Below, one piece after another: positions 7,747 to 17,246 of a stretch of 64,000 bases of DNA. The stretch lies in NCBI GenBank assembly GCA_026988115.1, contig JALSLV010000053.1:46219-110218 (forward strand). The letters run 5' to 3'. A model generated the notes under the pieces. That model saw only the letters and a program-made list of their open reading frames with translations, had not been told where the DNA came from and searched no databases. A program made the position numbers and the translations under genes. Origin of the DNA: Lysobacterales bacterium (GTDB lineage: Bacteria; Pseudomonadota; Gammaproteobacteria; Xanthomonadales; Marinicellaceae). Every line of letters begins with the position of its first letter. Position 1 is the stretch's first letter.

Positions 7747-10596
7747 TTACTCCGCATCGATGTTGGAACCACGTTGCCCATTAATGGCTTCGTGAACTAA
7801 TTGTGTTTGTTGTTTGGCATGCGCTTTTGATGAACCCACAGCAGGAGAGGGCGAATGCGCTCGTCCAGCATAATGTAAGAACTTATTGCCATGCTTGTGA
7901 TTTTTAATGCAATATTTTAAATGGTGGCGAATTTGGAACCATGCACCTTGATTGATGGGTTCTTCTTGGCACCAGATGAAGACATTGCAATTCTTATAAT
8001 TGTCTATGTAATTAATTAATAGTTTACGTGGGAATGGATAGAGTTGTTCTATACGTAAAACAGCGACCTTTTCATTTGGGTTGGCTTCTAACTCATTGAT
8101 TATGTCATAATATACTTTGCCCGAACATAAAATAACACGTTCGACTTTATCATTGTTTACACGTCTATCAGGAATAACATTTTGAAACTCTCCTTCCAAC
8201 AATTGGGACTTATCGGATGCAGCGCCTTTGTATCGCAACAGGCTTTTGGGCGTCATGACTATCAAAGGTTTGCGCACTTTTCGTAACATTTGTCTGCGCA
8301 ACATATGGAACATTTGAGCTGGGGTTGAAGGTATGCACACTTGCATGTTATTAACAGCACACAATTGCAAATAGCGTTCCAAACGAGCTGATGAATGCTC
8401 AGGTCCCTGGCCCTCAAAACCATGAGGTAAGAACATAACCAACCCACAAAAACGCCCCCATTTGGCTTCGCCAGAGGAAATAAATTGATCAATAACAACT
8501 TGTGCGCCATTAGCAAAATCACCAAATTGTGCTTCCCATACAATCAAAGCGTTGGGTTCAGATGTTGCATAACCGTATTCAAAAGCCAAGACAGCCTCTT
8601 CAGATAAGACGGAATTAATGATAGAAATACGTGCTTTGCCTTTTTCTAAACTTTTAAGTGGCATATAGGATTCATCTTGAGTAACATTATGAATCACTGC
8701 ATGGCGGTGGAAAAAAGTACCGCGTTGTGAATCTTGACCATCTATTCGAATTTGATAGCCGTCATTTAAGATGCTCGCATAAGCCATGGTTTCGGCAAAG
8801 CCCCAATCCATTTTCAATTCTCCATTCATCATTTTTACGCGGTCTTGGTAGATTTTTTTAATGCGGTTATGGGGTTTAAAATGCTCAGGTATGGCGGTAA
8901 TGGCTTTTGATAAATGTGTAAATTTTTCGGTATTTATCGTAGTATCAACTTTGTCAGACAAGTGTCCTCCAATATAAGGAGACCAGTCTACATGGTATTC
9001 GTCTTTGACCATGGCTTTAGAGAGTTCAACAACAGGGCGACCTTCATCCAGTGAATCGCGGTAACCTTCGACTAAAATTTCTGCGTGCTCTTTAAATATG
9101 ACTCCCTCAGCTATTAATTTGTCCGCATAAATTTGACGTGGAGACGGGTGTTTTTTAATTATCTTATACATAATAGGTTGAGTTGCAGAAGGCTCATCCG
9201 CTTCATTATGACCATGTTTGCGGTAACACACCAAATCAATTACCACATCTTTGTGAAACTTCTTTCGGAAATCTGCCGCTATTTTGGTAATATAAGCAAC
9301 CGCTTCGGGATCATCTCCATTAACATGAAAAATGGGTGCCTGCACCATTTTGGCAACTTCGGTACAATAACCAATAGTGTCTTGGTCTAAAGCATGAGTG
9401 GTAGTAAATCCAATTTGGTTGTTGATCACAATATGTATAGTTCCGCCAACGAAATATCCCTCATCTTGTGACATGTTAAACAATTCCATGTTAACGCCTT
9501 GTCCTTCAATGGCGGCATCACCATGAATTAAGACGGGTAACACTTGCTTACCAAAAACGTCATTATTACGTCTGAATTGGCGTGCTTTAGCCGAGCCCAA
9601 TACCACTGGGTTGATGATTTCTAAGTGAGATGGATTAAACGCTAATGCGACATGCACATCGCCCGCTTCGGTAGGTATGTCAGAGGAAAAGCCCATGTGG
9701 TATTTGACATCGCCAGAATTAACATTGTCGTATTCTTTATCATAAATACCATCAAATTCTTTGAATAAATCTTGAGCAGATTTGCCTAAAGTATTAACCA
9801 GAACATTCAAGCGTCCACGATGCGCCATACCGATAACAATCTCTTTAATGCCTTGTTTACCAGCATGTAAAATAAGTTCATATAGCTGCGGAATGAGTGA
9901 ATCGCCACCTTCAAGTGAAAAACGTTTTTGACCAACATATTTTGTGTGAAGGTAACGTTCCATGCCTTCTGCTTTAGTGAGCTCCTCCAATAAACGGTGT
10001 TTTTCATCTTCATCAGTAGGGAATTTATCTTGTACTGACTCAATGCGTTGTTGAATCCATTCGCGTTGTTCAATGTCATTAATATGCATATACTCATAGC
10101 CAACATGTTTGGTGTAAGTATTTTTAAGTACAGCAATAATGTCTTTAAGTTTCATGCGATTATCTGCAACAAGAGACCCTGTTGAAAAGGTGGTTTCCAT
10201 ATCCGAATCGACTAAATTATGATAGCTGGGATCCAAATCAGCAACGACTGGGCGAGGGCGGTAATGTATTGGATCAACATCCGCTTGTTTGTGCCCTGCC
10301 ACACGATAGGAGTTAATTAAACGCAGTACAGCCGCTTCTTTTTGCATGTCTTCGGCAGAATGAATTGCAGATTCTACCATGGGTGGCAACTGTGCTGCGG
10401 CTTCAAATTGTTCGAGGATAGGTAAATGACGTATATCTTTACCGGTGTTGTCAGTTAATTTATCAAAAACTGCTTGCAGTTCTTTTGATACGCTGTTTCT
10501 ATCGACCAAATAATCATCATAAAATGATTCGAGCCAACTCGAATTAGTACCAAAAAATTGCGAAGACTGTTGTTGTGTTTTTATCCAAGATGTCAC
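7747..10596 (-). CDS. sucA: 2-oxoglutarate dehydrogenase E1 component
   Basis: 949 residues, the normal size for proteobacterial SucA. The start is a GTG at 10596 ('GTG ACA TCT TGG'), giving M-T-S-W-I-K; only a weak AGGG-like ribosome site precedes it, and no in-frame ATG close by fits the family N-terminus as well. Motifs include the N-terminal E2-binding segment ('SWLESFYDDYL'), the thiamine-diphosphate region 'GMAHRGRLNVLVNTLGKS', 'HGDAAIEGQG', and the C-terminal 'EEPINQGAW' near the end. It decarboxylates 2-oxoglutarate and reductively succinylates the lipoyl group of SucB. Its presence suggests a complete rather than interrupted TCA cycle, which is notable in a cell with Calvin-cycle genes because many obligate autotrophs lack this enzyme. 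Confidence 0.97.
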   Translation of the reverse strand: MTSWIKTQQQSSQFFGTNSSWLESFYDDYLVDRNSVSKELQAVFDKLTDNTGKDIRHLPILEQFEAAAQLPPMVESAIHSAEDMQKEAAVLRLINSYRVAGHKQADVDPIHYRPRPVVADLDPSYHNLVDSDMETTFSTGSLVADNRMKLKDIIAVLKNTYTKHVGYEYMHINDIEQREWIQQRIESVQDKFPTDEDEKHRLLEELTKAEGMERYLHTKYVGQKRFSLEGGDSLIPQLYELILHAGKQGIKEIVIGMAHRGRLNVLVNTLGKSAQDLFKEFDGIYDKEYDNVNSGDVKYHMGFSSDIPTEAGDVHVALAFNPSHLEIINPVVLGSAKARQFRRNNDVFGKQVLPVLIHGDAAIEGQGVNMELFNMSQDEGYFVGGTIHIVINNQIGFTTTHALDQDTIGYCTEVAKMVQAPIFHVNGDDPEAVAYITKIAADFRKKFHKDVVIDLVCYRKHGHNEADEPSATQPIMYKIIKKHPSPRQIYADKLIAEGVIFKEHAEILVEGYRDSLDEGRPVVELSKAMVKDEYHVDWSPYIGGHLSDKVDTTINTEKFTHLSKAITAIPEHFKPHNRIKKIYQDRVKMMNGELKMDWGFAETMAYASILNDGYQIRIDGQDSQRGTFFHRHAVIHNVTQDESYMPLKSLEKGKARISIINSVLSEEAVLAFEYGYATSEPNALIVWEAQFGDFANGAQVVIDQFISSGEAKWGRFCGLVMFLPHGFEGQGPEHSSARLERYLQLCAVNNMQVCIPSTPAQMFHMLRRQMLRKVRKPLIVMTPKSLLRYKGAASDKSQLLEGEFQNVIPDRRVNNDKVERVILCSGKVYYDIINELEANPNEKVAVLRIEQLYPFPRKLLINYIDNYKNCNVFIWCQEEPINQGAWFQIRHHLKYCIKNHKHGNKFLHYAGRAHSPSPAVGSSKAHAKQQTQLVHEAINGQRGSNIDAE

Positions 10597-10633
10597 TTTA
10601 TTGCCCTGTTTACAGAAAAGTTTTCAAAAGGCT

Positions 10634-10639
10634 ATTATA
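10634..10639 (-). promoter_or_regulatory. Candidate -10 box of the sucA-sucB-lpdA operon
   Basis: On the minus strand a perfect TATAAT lies 38 bases before the sucA GTG, in the 77-bp gap between fdsB and sucA. No good -35 hexamer is seen 16-18 bases upstream, so this is a sequence-only suggestion; an activator-dependent promoter would fit. Confidence 0.35.
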
Positions 10640-10673
10640 ACGAAATAAAAGATAGGATTAATTAAAAAGAGAT

Positions 10674-12281
10674 TTAATTGCAAAAATAATCCGATAATTC
10701 ATCAGAAAAATAAATAAGGGCATTTTTGATTGGCAATGGGATTCCACCACCATGTGCGCACAAAGAGCCTTGTTCTAAAGTGTTGAGTAAATCAGTGAAT
10801 AATTCTGCATCAATTTTTTGTTTATTTTTGATGGTATTAAGGAGTAATTCTTCACCGCGTTTTGTGCCTAATCGACAAGGAAAGCATTTGCCACAACTTT
10901 CATAAGCAGCAAATTCAAATAGGTGGTGCAGGTATTTAATCATTGGAAAATCAACAGGAATGCCGACAACAGAAGCATGACCCAGTAAAAAGCCATTATT
11001 AGAAAAAGATTCAAAGTCTAGTTGTAAGTCACTGATTTTATTTGTTGGAATGATGCCACCTAGCGGGCCTCCAATTTGCAATGCTTTAATGTCTTTTGCA
11101 AAACCACTGCCACATTGTTCAAAAACATCAAGTAATGTTCTACCCATTTCCACTTCATAAATGCCTGGATGAGTAAAACAGGAATCCAGTGAAATCAATT
11201 TGGTTCCTTTAGATTTATCTGTGCCAATTGCGTTATAAAATTTGCCTCCTTTTGTGGTGATGCTGTAGAGACAGGCTAAGGTTTCCACGTTGTTGACAAC
11301 CGTGGGTTTATTAAAGAGTCCTTGTTGAGTCGGGAAGGGTGGACGCACACGAACTTCAGGTCGTTGACCTTCGATAGAATTAATTAAAGCGGTTTCTTCA
11401 CCACAAATATAAGCCCCTTGTGCTGAGATAATTTTAAATTTAAAGTCAAAATTTATTGATTCAATATAAGGGGCAAGTTGGTCTATGTTGTTTTTGATGG
11501 TTGCGATTGACTCAGGGTATTCTGCACGAATGTAAAGTATTCCATGGTCAGCACCGATTATATAAGCCGAAGCCAAAATGCCAAATAAAACCAAAAGAGG
11601 TTGTTGTTCTAATAAATACCGATCCGAATAAGCACCCGCATCGCCTTCATCGGCATTACAGATGATGTACTTTTGATTTGATTCAGCATTCATTGCTGAA
11701 TCCAGTTTAAAGCTTATGGGAAACCCTGCACCACCTCGACCTCGCAAACTGGATATTTTGAGCTCTCCAAGAATCTCATTTTTGCCTTTAGTCATTAAGG
11801 CGTCAAAAGCGTTTATAAATTGGTCAATACTAATGGCTTTTCCTGTCAAAATTGGCGTGCCTAAACTTCCAACCCTGTAATTATCTTTTATGGTATTTTT
11901 ATTATCCATGACAGCATTAATTTCAGCAGAATCCAACCCTGAATAATTGCGACCTTGGTAATGGAAAGCTGAGTTTTCATGGCAACGGCCCAAGCAAGTC
12001 ATGTGTCCAATTTGGGATGAATCAAAATGTTGTTCTAAGTGTTGTGTTAATTGTTTTTGTGTGCCCGCACACAAACAAGCCGAACCATTGCAGACATATA
12101 CTTTTTTATCTCTATTTTCTGCTTTTAGAAAATCGTAAAAACTCACTGCACCATTAACCGAAGCTTTGCCAATTAAAAATTCGCGGGCAATTGCCTCTGT
12201 GTCAGGATTACCTGCTAAATTTTCAAATAAATTATTTTCTAAACCGTGTCGTGCGGATAATTCGGATAGATTCTTTGACAT
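10674..12281 (-). CDS. fdsB: NAD-dependent formate dehydrogenase, NADH-side (NuoE/NuoF-like) subunit
   Basis: 535 residues. The N-terminal third is NuoE-like (thioredoxin fold) with Cys64 and Cys69 in 'CNGSACLC' and Cys96 and Cys100 in 'CLGRC', the spacing that binds a [2Fe-2S] cluster. The rest is NuoF-like: 'LRGRGGAGFP' for FMN/NADH, 'CNADEGDAGAYSDR', 'GAYICGEETALI', and a C-terminal [4Fe-4S] set 'ESCGKCFPCRLGT' plus 'SLCAHGGG'. In Fds-type enzymes this module passes electrons from formate to NAD+. The close match to complex-I subunits would also fit a hydrogenase diaphorase, but fdhD lies back to back with it and fdsA is at 42-45 kb, so formate dehydrogenase is the best reading. No separate fdsG gene is seen here. 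Confidence 0.88.
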   Translation of the reverse strand: MSKNLSELSARHGLENNLFENLAGNPDTEAIAREFLIGKASVNGAVSFYDFLKAENRDKKVYVCNGSACLCAGTQKQLTQHLEQHFDSSQIGHMTCLGRCHENSAFHYQGRNYSGLDSAEINAVMDNKNTIKDNYRVGSLGTPILTGKAISIDQFINAFDALMTKGKNEILGELKISSLRGRGGAGFPISFKLDSAMNAESNQKYIICNADEGDAGAYSDRYLLEQQPLLVLFGILASAYIIGADHGILYIRAEYPESIATIKNNIDQLAPYIESINFDFKFKIISAQGAYICGEETALINSIEGQRPEVRVRPPFPTQQGLFNKPTVVNNVETLACLYSITTKGGKFYNAIGTDKSKGTKLISLDSCFTHPGIYEVEMGRTLLDVFEQCGSGFAKDIKALQIGGPLGGIIPTNKISDLQLDFESFSNNGFLLGHASVVGIPVDFPMIKYLHHLFEFAAYESCGKCFPCRLGTKRGEELLLNTIKNKQKIDAELFTDLLNTLEQGSLCAHGGGIPLPIKNALIYFSDELSDYFCN

Positions 12282-12298
12282 TATAAATATCTCATTTT

Positions 12299-13147
12299 AT
12301 GATAGTTAAAATTATACAGGAATACTCATTGAATCACAATAAAATACGATTGATCAATATTGTCAAATACAATAATGAATTAGTTATTTCAAGAGAAGAT
12401 TCAATCGCCATTGAATCTCCATTAGAAATACGTCTTGGTTATCATAAGGGTAGTTTTCAAACCCTTGCTATTACCTTATGTTCACCTGATGAAATTGTAG
12501 ATTTGGTTTATGGTCAATTATACAGTGAAGGCATTATCTCCCATTGCAGTGATGTATTGAGTATTCAGGTGTTTGATAATGAACTGGGCTTGATTGCAGA
12601 GGTAATTCTTTTAAAATCAATAGATTATAATAAATACTTAAATAAACGTCACGGTATGATTCATGCCAGTTGTGGGATTTGCGGCAAAACTGAAATTGAT
12701 GATTTACTAACCTTTCAATACACAAAAAACAAACAGCCAATTAAAAGCTTATCCACACACGAAATTTGCATGTTACCTGAAAAACTTTGCCAATCTCAGC
12801 TCGCCTTTAAAGAAACAGGTGGCGTGCATGCTTGTGCTTTGTTTGATAAAACAGGAGAGTTGTTGTTGCTTAAAGAAGATGTCGGGCGGCACAATGCTTT
12901 GGATAAATTAATTGGTCGAGCCTTGTTGCAAAAATTGTTGCCATTATCCAATAAAACGATACTGCTTAGTGGGCGAGTTAGCTTTGAATTAGTGCATAAA
13001 GCATTGATTTCGGGAGTTACAACTCTTGCTGCCATTGGCGCACCTTCGTCCTTAAGTATTGAGATTGCGCAGGCAAATAATTTACGGTTACTTGGTTTTG
13101 TGAAAAACACTGGTTTTAATGAATATTGCAATGGTAAAATAAGGTAA
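12299..13147 (+). CDS. fdhD: Formate dehydrogenase sulfurtransferase FdhD
   Basis: 282 residues. FdhD carries sulfur from a cysteine desulfurase to the molybdenum cofactor so that formate dehydrogenase becomes active. The sulfur-carrying motif is present as Cys125-x-x-Cys128 in 'SCGICGK', followed by the family blocks 'TGGVHACALFD', 'EDVGRHNALDKLIG' and 'LLSGRVSFELV'. The start at 12299 lies only 17 bases from the start of fdsB on the other strand, so the two messages must overlap at their 5' ends or start inside each other. The N-terminus is about 20 residues longer than needed for the core and the ribosome site is poor, so a slightly later start is possible. Its stop overlaps the next start (TAATG). 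Confidence 0.95.
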   Translation: MIVKIIQEYSLNHNKIRLINIVKYNNELVISREDSIAIESPLEIRLGYHKGSFQTLAITLCSPDEIVDLVYGQLYSEGIISHCSDVLSIQVFDNELGLIAEVILLKSIDYNKYLNKRHGMIHASCGICGKTEIDDLLTFQYTKNKQPIKSLSTHEICMLPEKLCQSQLAFKETGGVHACALFDKTGELLLLKEDVGRHNALDKLIGRALLQKLLPLSNKTILLSGRVSFELVHKALISGVTTLAAIGAPSSLSIEIAQANNLRLLGFVKNTGFNEYCNGKIR

Positions 13148-13728
13148 TGAAATTACAAATTAAATTGATAGTTGTTTTACTGATTGTAAGTGCTTGGGTT
13201 GATGCACAACCTCGTGTGCAACCTGATAACTGGGCTCAGCTCATTATTAATGCAGAATTGGAAAATTTTTACCGAGTTTCTGACAAGCTTTACCGCAGTG
13301 AACAACCCGATAAGAAAGCCTTTAAAGAATTACAAAGCATGGGCATTATGCAAGTGCTAAATTTACGCAAGCACCTTACTGACAGAGATGAAGGCAGAAA
13401 TACCGCAATTAAACTTTATCACTTGCGTATGAGTGCTCGAAAGCTAACAGAATCTCAAGTATTTGATGCACTTAAAGTTATAAAAGAATCCCAAGGTCCA
13501 ATTCTTATTCATTGCTGGCATGGTTCGGATAGAACTGGGGTTGTTGCAGCGGCTTATCGCATGGTTTTTCAGAATTGGACTGCTGCTCAAGCCATTGATG
13601 AGTTTAAAAATGGTGGTTTTGGTTATCATGAGTGGGCATTTCCTAATTTAGAAGAGCTGCTCAATCAGTTAAATGTAAAAAAAATACAAATGGCATTAGC
13701 TTTAAATCCAAAAAACACTCAGAAGTAA
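13147..13728 (+). CDS. Exported dual-specificity/tyrosine phosphatase-like protein
   Basis: 193 residues beginning with a signal peptide (hydrophobic run to 'AWVDAQ'). The phosphatase P-loop C-x5-R is clear: Cys123 to Arg129 in 'HCWHGSDRTGVV', giving the H-C-x-x-G-x-D-R-T-G form seen in DSP/PTEN-like bacterial phosphatases. 'LYRSEQP' and 'VLNLRKH' near residues 46-75 match the N-terminal part of this family. The predicted location is periplasmic, so the substrate could be a protein, lipid or inositol phosphate; nothing decides between them. It starts inside the fdhD stop codon, so translation is coupled, but a role in formate metabolism is not evident. Confidence 0.8.
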   Translation: MKLQIKLIVVLLIVSAWVDAQPRVQPDNWAQLIINAELENFYRVSDKLYRSEQPDKKAFKELQSMGIMQVLNLRKHLTDRDEGRNTAIKLYHLRMSARKLTESQVFDALKVIKESQGPILIHCWHGSDRTGVVAAAYRMVFQNWTAAQAIDEFKNGGFGYHEWAFPNLEELLNQLNVKKIQMALALNPKNTQK

Positions 13729-13735
13729 TAAAACT

Positions 13736-14413
13736 ATGTTTGAAAAAATAAAACAAAAAATACAACAATCCATTGAAAACGCTATCGATTTACAACAAAA
13801 AACACAAGCAAAATTAGCCGAACATTATAATGATGAAATCGCATCCAAAACCCAATGGTCAGCCTTAAAAAAAGGAGGGACAAACTTTAAAACACACAAG
13901 CTAGTTCAACAATCTTCAAGCGTGTTAAAATACCAATTATCAACTGGAGGTCTATTGTTTATCGGTGTATTTGGAGTGATTGGGGCAGGTGTTATGATTG
14001 CAGGATTATATGTGTTATTCACCACTTCTGAAATGTCGAGTTTATTTTTGGTGCTTTTTGGCTTAATTTTTTTTAGCGTTGCTGTTGTGATGTATTTGAC
14101 TATGGGGAAAGCAATCTATTTAGATCGTTCAATCGGCATGATGTATAAGGGCAACAACCCGCCTAAACTTTCAGGAATGCAAGATGAAAATGATAACGTG
14201 TACCTTAACAATATCCATGCTGTTCAAATTATAAAAGAATACGTGCGCTCGAATAAAAGCAGTTATTACAGTTACGAAATAAACTTAGTCATGAAAGACG
14301 CAACTCGGGTTAATGTTATTGATTTTGGCAATTATAAACAGATTAAAAAAGACGCTAAAATTATTTCACAATTTTTAGTTAAACCCCTTTGGGATTCAGT
14401 TGAATTAAGTTAG
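13736..14413 (+). CDS. Hypothetical membrane protein
   Basis: 225 residues; ATG 8 bp after the phosphatase stop. I do not recognise the family. A Lys/Gln-rich N-terminal 45 residues, possibly helical, precedes two adjacent transmembrane helices (about 76-98 and 102-124). A soluble C-terminal half follows, with 'KAIYLDRSIGMMYKG' and a stretch ending 'VIDFGNYKQIKKDA'. This arrangement resembles small membrane proteins with a PH-like or DUF-type tail, but that is an impression only. It is the last gene of the run beginning with fdhD, and faces the next gene across 10 bp. Confidence 0.6.
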   Translation: MFEKIKQKIQQSIENAIDLQQKTQAKLAEHYNDEIASKTQWSALKKGGTNFKTHKLVQQSSSVLKYQLSTGGLLFIGVFGVIGAGVMIAGLYVLFTTSEMSSLFLVLFGLIFFSVAVVMYLTMGKAIYLDRSIGMMYKGNNPPKLSGMQDENDNVYLNNIHAVQIIKEYVRSNKSSYYSYEINLVMKDATRVNVIDFGNYKQIKKDAKIISQFLVKPLWDSVELS

Positions 14414-14423
14414 GGTTAATCAA

Positions 14424-14741
14424 TTATTCAACTAGAACAATATAGCTTAAATAGATACCAAGTGGAAGCAAAACAAGGTAGATATTAATTGCTTTTTGGT
14501 AGGATTTTTTTAAATTTTTATCTTCAATATTAACGCGCATGCTGTTAAGCCAAATTAATTCCATTATTTGTAAAAACACCACTAATAAAATAAAAACAGT
14601 AGAAAATATACCGAGCAGATAGGCCCAATCTTCACCCTTGAAAAAATAGGCAATAGTTGCTGTAATAATGGCAATGATGATAAAAATCATTAAGGCTGCA
14701 CGTAGCGGTGTAAAGGCTGTTTTTATTGTGTTATTTGACAT
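14424..14741 (-). CDS. Small three-helix membrane protein
   Basis: 105 residues with three hydrophobic helices (about 16-38, 42-65 and 85-104) separated by short charged loops; no catalytic motif and no family that I recognise. ATG at 14741. It converges with the preceding plus-strand gene, with 10 bp between the stops. Codon use looks like that of the neighbouring genes. Confidence 0.5.
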   Translation of the reverse strand: MSNNTIKTAFTPLRAALMIFIIIAIITATIAYFFKGEDWAYLLGIFSTVFILLVVFLQIMELIWLNSMRVNIEDKNLKKSYQKAINIYLVLLPLGIYLSYIVLVE

Positions 14742-14826
14742 ACAAGGGTTTTAGTTAGCTCATTAAAAGCGAATTTTAACACAATGTGATACGGGAATTG
14801 TAGCGATGAGAATTAAATACTGAATT

Positions 14827-16593
14827 TTATATTTTGCCAGTCTGAATATGCCACAGTTTGTGGTAAATGCCTTTGTTTTTAAGTAATTCTTGATGAGTGC
14901 CGCTTTCAATAATTTGACCTTTTTCTAGAACATAAATGCAGTCGGCTTTGACGATTGTTGAAAGGCGGTGAGCAATGACCAATAAGGTGCGATTTTTTGC
15001 AATGTGTTTCATGGAGCGTTGAATAGCCGCTTCTGTTTCGTTATCCACTGCTGAAGTGGCCTCATCTAAAATCAAAATTGCAGGGTTTTTTAAGATAGCG
15101 CGCGCCAAAGAAATACGTTGACGTTGCCCACCTGAAAGTTTCATGCCTCTTTCACCCACTAATGTTTCGTATGAGTTTGGTAGCTCATTTATGAATTCAT
15201 CGGCTTCAGCCAGATGTGCCGCTTGTTTTATTTCGGCGAGAGTAGCGGCATCTTTACCGTAGGCGATGTTGTCTTTTATTGTGCCATCAAATAGAAAAAT
15301 ATCTTGTGAAACCAGTCCAATTGATTCTCTTAAGTTACTGATTTTAATCTTGTTTATATTTACATGTCCAATGGTGATTTCACCATTTTTTGGACTGTAA
15401 AATCGCAGCAATAATTTCATTAAGGTGCTTTTACCTGAGCCAGTTTGACCAACAAAAGCAGTGACTTGGGATTTTTTAATAGTGAGATTAATAGAGGATA
15501 ACACCTGTTGTGATTGTTTTGAATAGGAAAAATCGACACCTTTAAACTCAATATCCTGTGTCATGTCAGCAGAGAGTGTGTCTTTTTCATCTCGAATCTC
15601 AATAGGAGTTTCGAGCAAGTCCAGAATGCGACGTACCGATGCCATGGCGCGTTCGTACAAGTCCATTGTTACGGCTAATGAGGTAAAGGGCCATAATAAA
15701 CGCTGGGTTAAAAAAACCAACATGCCATAAGAGCCAACGGTAATTACACCATCCAGTGCATCAAAACCTCCAATAATAAAGGTAGCAAGAAAACCCGTTA
15801 ATATTGCCATACGAATAATAGGAGTAAAGGCAGCACTGACTTTTATGGCTTCTTTATTGGCATTTTGATAGTTTAAGCTTAATTCTTCTAAGTTTTGCAG
15901 CTCTTGTGGTTCACGAGTAAAGCTTTTAATGGTCGCTATACCCATAATTTTATTACTAATTGCGGTGGCTAATATTCCCGTTTGTTTGCGCACTTCGGTA
16001 TACCGAGGTTGTGCCTTTCTTTGGAAGAAAAAAGCACCAAATATAATCAATGGAATAGGTAAAAATGCAAATAGAGCAATTTTGGCAGAGATATAAAAGA
16101 AAACAGCACCCACACCAATAACCGAAACAATCACTTGAATAAAGTCATTGGCACCCACATTTAAAAACCGTTCTAGTTGGTTAACATCATCATTTAGTAT
16201 GGAAGTTAGGTTGCCACTGGTTTGATTTTCAAAAAAAGACATATCCATTTGTTGCATGCGATTATAGGTATCTAGGCGCATTTTATGTTGTAGGTTTTGC
16301 GCTAAATTTCTCCATAAAAGTGTGTAAAAAAACTGAAACACCGATTCACCAAGCCAAATAACAAATGTTAGAACAGCTAGCACAATCAATTGAGTCTTTT
16401 GTTCGGTATATCCAAAATAAGATAAAAATGATTCTTGTCCACTAACAACCACATCAATGGCAATACCAATAAGAATTTCGGGGGCAATATCAAAAAGTTT
16501 ATTGATAACCGAACAAACACTTGCCAAAGTGATTTGTAAACGCATGCCTTTTGCGTATTTTAATAAACGAATAATTGGTTTGCTATTATTCAT
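14827..16593 (-). CDS. ABC transporter, fused permease and ATPase (exporter type)
   Basis: 588 residues from the ATG at 16593; an alternative TTG lies 9 bases upstream. An N-terminal membrane domain of about six helices is followed by a nucleotide-binding domain with Walker A 'GQTGSGKSTLM', Q-loop 'VSQDIFLFDG', signature 'LSGGQRQRISLARAIL', Walker B 'AILILDEATSA' and the switch His in 'VIAHRLST'. This is the MsbA/LmrA-type homodimeric exporter layout. The cargo (lipid, drug or peptide) cannot be read from sequence, and I do not call it MsbA because no lpxK follows it. Its start overlaps the stop of the upstream DUF3301 gene by 8 bp, so the two are translationally coupled. Confidence 0.9.
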   Translation of the reverse strand: MNNSKPIIRLLKYAKGMRLQITLASVCSVINKLFDIAPEILIGIAIDVVVSGQESFLSYFGYTEQKTQLIVLAVLTFVIWLGESVFQFFYTLLWRNLAQNLQHKMRLDTYNRMQQMDMSFFENQTSGNLTSILNDDVNQLERFLNVGANDFIQVIVSVIGVGAVFFYISAKIALFAFLPIPLIIFGAFFFQRKAQPRYTEVRKQTGILATAISNKIMGIATIKSFTREPQELQNLEELSLNYQNANKEAIKVSAAFTPIIRMAILTGFLATFIIGGFDALDGVITVGSYGMLVFLTQRLLWPFTSLAVTMDLYERAMASVRRILDLLETPIEIRDEKDTLSADMTQDIEFKGVDFSYSKQSQQVLSSINLTIKKSQVTAFVGQTGSGKSTLMKLLLRFYSPKNGEITIGHVNINKIKISNLRESIGLVSQDIFLFDGTIKDNIAYGKDAATLAEIKQAAHLAEADEFINELPNSYETLVGERGMKLSGGQRQRISLARAILKNPAILILDEATSAVDNETEAAIQRSMKHIAKNRTLLVIAHRLSTIVKADCIYVLEKGQIIESGTHQELLKNKGIYHKLWHIQTGKI

Positions 16594-16903
16594 CAATTTC
16601 AATGTGGTCAGGGTGAAAAAACTGGATACTCAGGACCTGATAACTTAATAACTCAATTTTGCCATCATAACGTTGAAAATCAGATTCATTGTATTCAAAA
16701 GCATAACTTCGATAAAACCCAAGCTTGCCATTGATTCGTTTTATTTTCATGGATTTCATTGCAATGGAGTCATCCAACAAAACGCCATTGCGTTTTATGG
16801 TTTCACGTTTGGCGTAAGCTCGTGCGACATCTCTCGCTTTACTGTTTGTAGCGATGAAAAGGATAAATAAACCCGTTAACAGTAATAAAGGAATTTCAGT
16901 CAT
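16586..16903 (-). CDS. DUF3301-family small membrane protein
   Basis: 105 residues from the ATG at 16903. A longer frame to a TTG at 16984 exists but adds residues with no family resemblance. One N-terminal transmembrane helix ('LLLLTGLFILFIA') is followed by a conserved 'ARAYAKRETIKRNGVLLDDSIAM'-like segment (about 28-50), then basic and aromatic strands ('GFYRSYAFEYN') ending in the usual valine/leucine-rich strand. This is the pattern I associate with DUF3301, a gammaproteobacterial family of unknown function. It overlaps the ABC exporter start by 8 bp, so a role alongside that exporter is possible but unproven. Confidence 0.7.
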   Translation of the reverse strand: MTEIPLLLLTGLFILFIATNSKARDVARAYAKRETIKRNGVLLDDSIAMKSMKIKRINGKLGFYRSYAFEYNESDFQRYDGKIELLSYQVLSIQFFHPDHIEIDE

Positions 16904-17024
16904 AAATTGGTTGCAATTGCGGTAGAAATTTATAATATGGTAGGTCGCTTTAAAAATAAAGACTATTGGCTCATAATAAATCAAATAAATTCATAGAAAT
17001 GTAACTTATAATCATTACATTTGG

Positions 17025-17191
17025 CTAGGAGCTTGTCCGAGAATAGGAGCCATAGCGAGGGAAAGGTAATTTGAGGCAAGTTTTTGCATGATTTGAGGAG
17101 AATAGTTGCCCTATTTGACAAGAATCAGGTGATAAATTGTCCAAATCCACCTTTTCCGCAGTAGGTTATCTATTCTCGGTCAAGCTCCAAG
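17025..17191. mobile_element. Miniature inverted-repeat element, family 1, copy A
   Basis: 167 bp including the CTAG flank. The left end reads CTAGGAGCTTGTCCGAGAAT; the right end is its complement with changes (TTCTCGGTCAAGCTCCAAG). Read in reverse complement, the interior aligns with copy C (41235-41400): shared stretches include GTCAAATAG, CTATTCTCCT and CCTTTCC-like blocks. This is therefore an old, diverged copy in the opposite orientation. No coding capacity. It lies between the DUF3301 gene and ppnN, which are divergent, so it sits in the promoter region of both. Confidence 0.75.
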
Positions 17192-17246
17192 TAAAAAAAT
17201 AAATAAGAGGCTTTCATAGGGAAAGCTCTCAACAACAGGAGATTAC

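Noticed and set aside
14827..16593. Naming the ABC exporter msbA
   Set aside because: The domain layout fits, but many exporters share it and no lpxK or other lipid A gene is adjacent.
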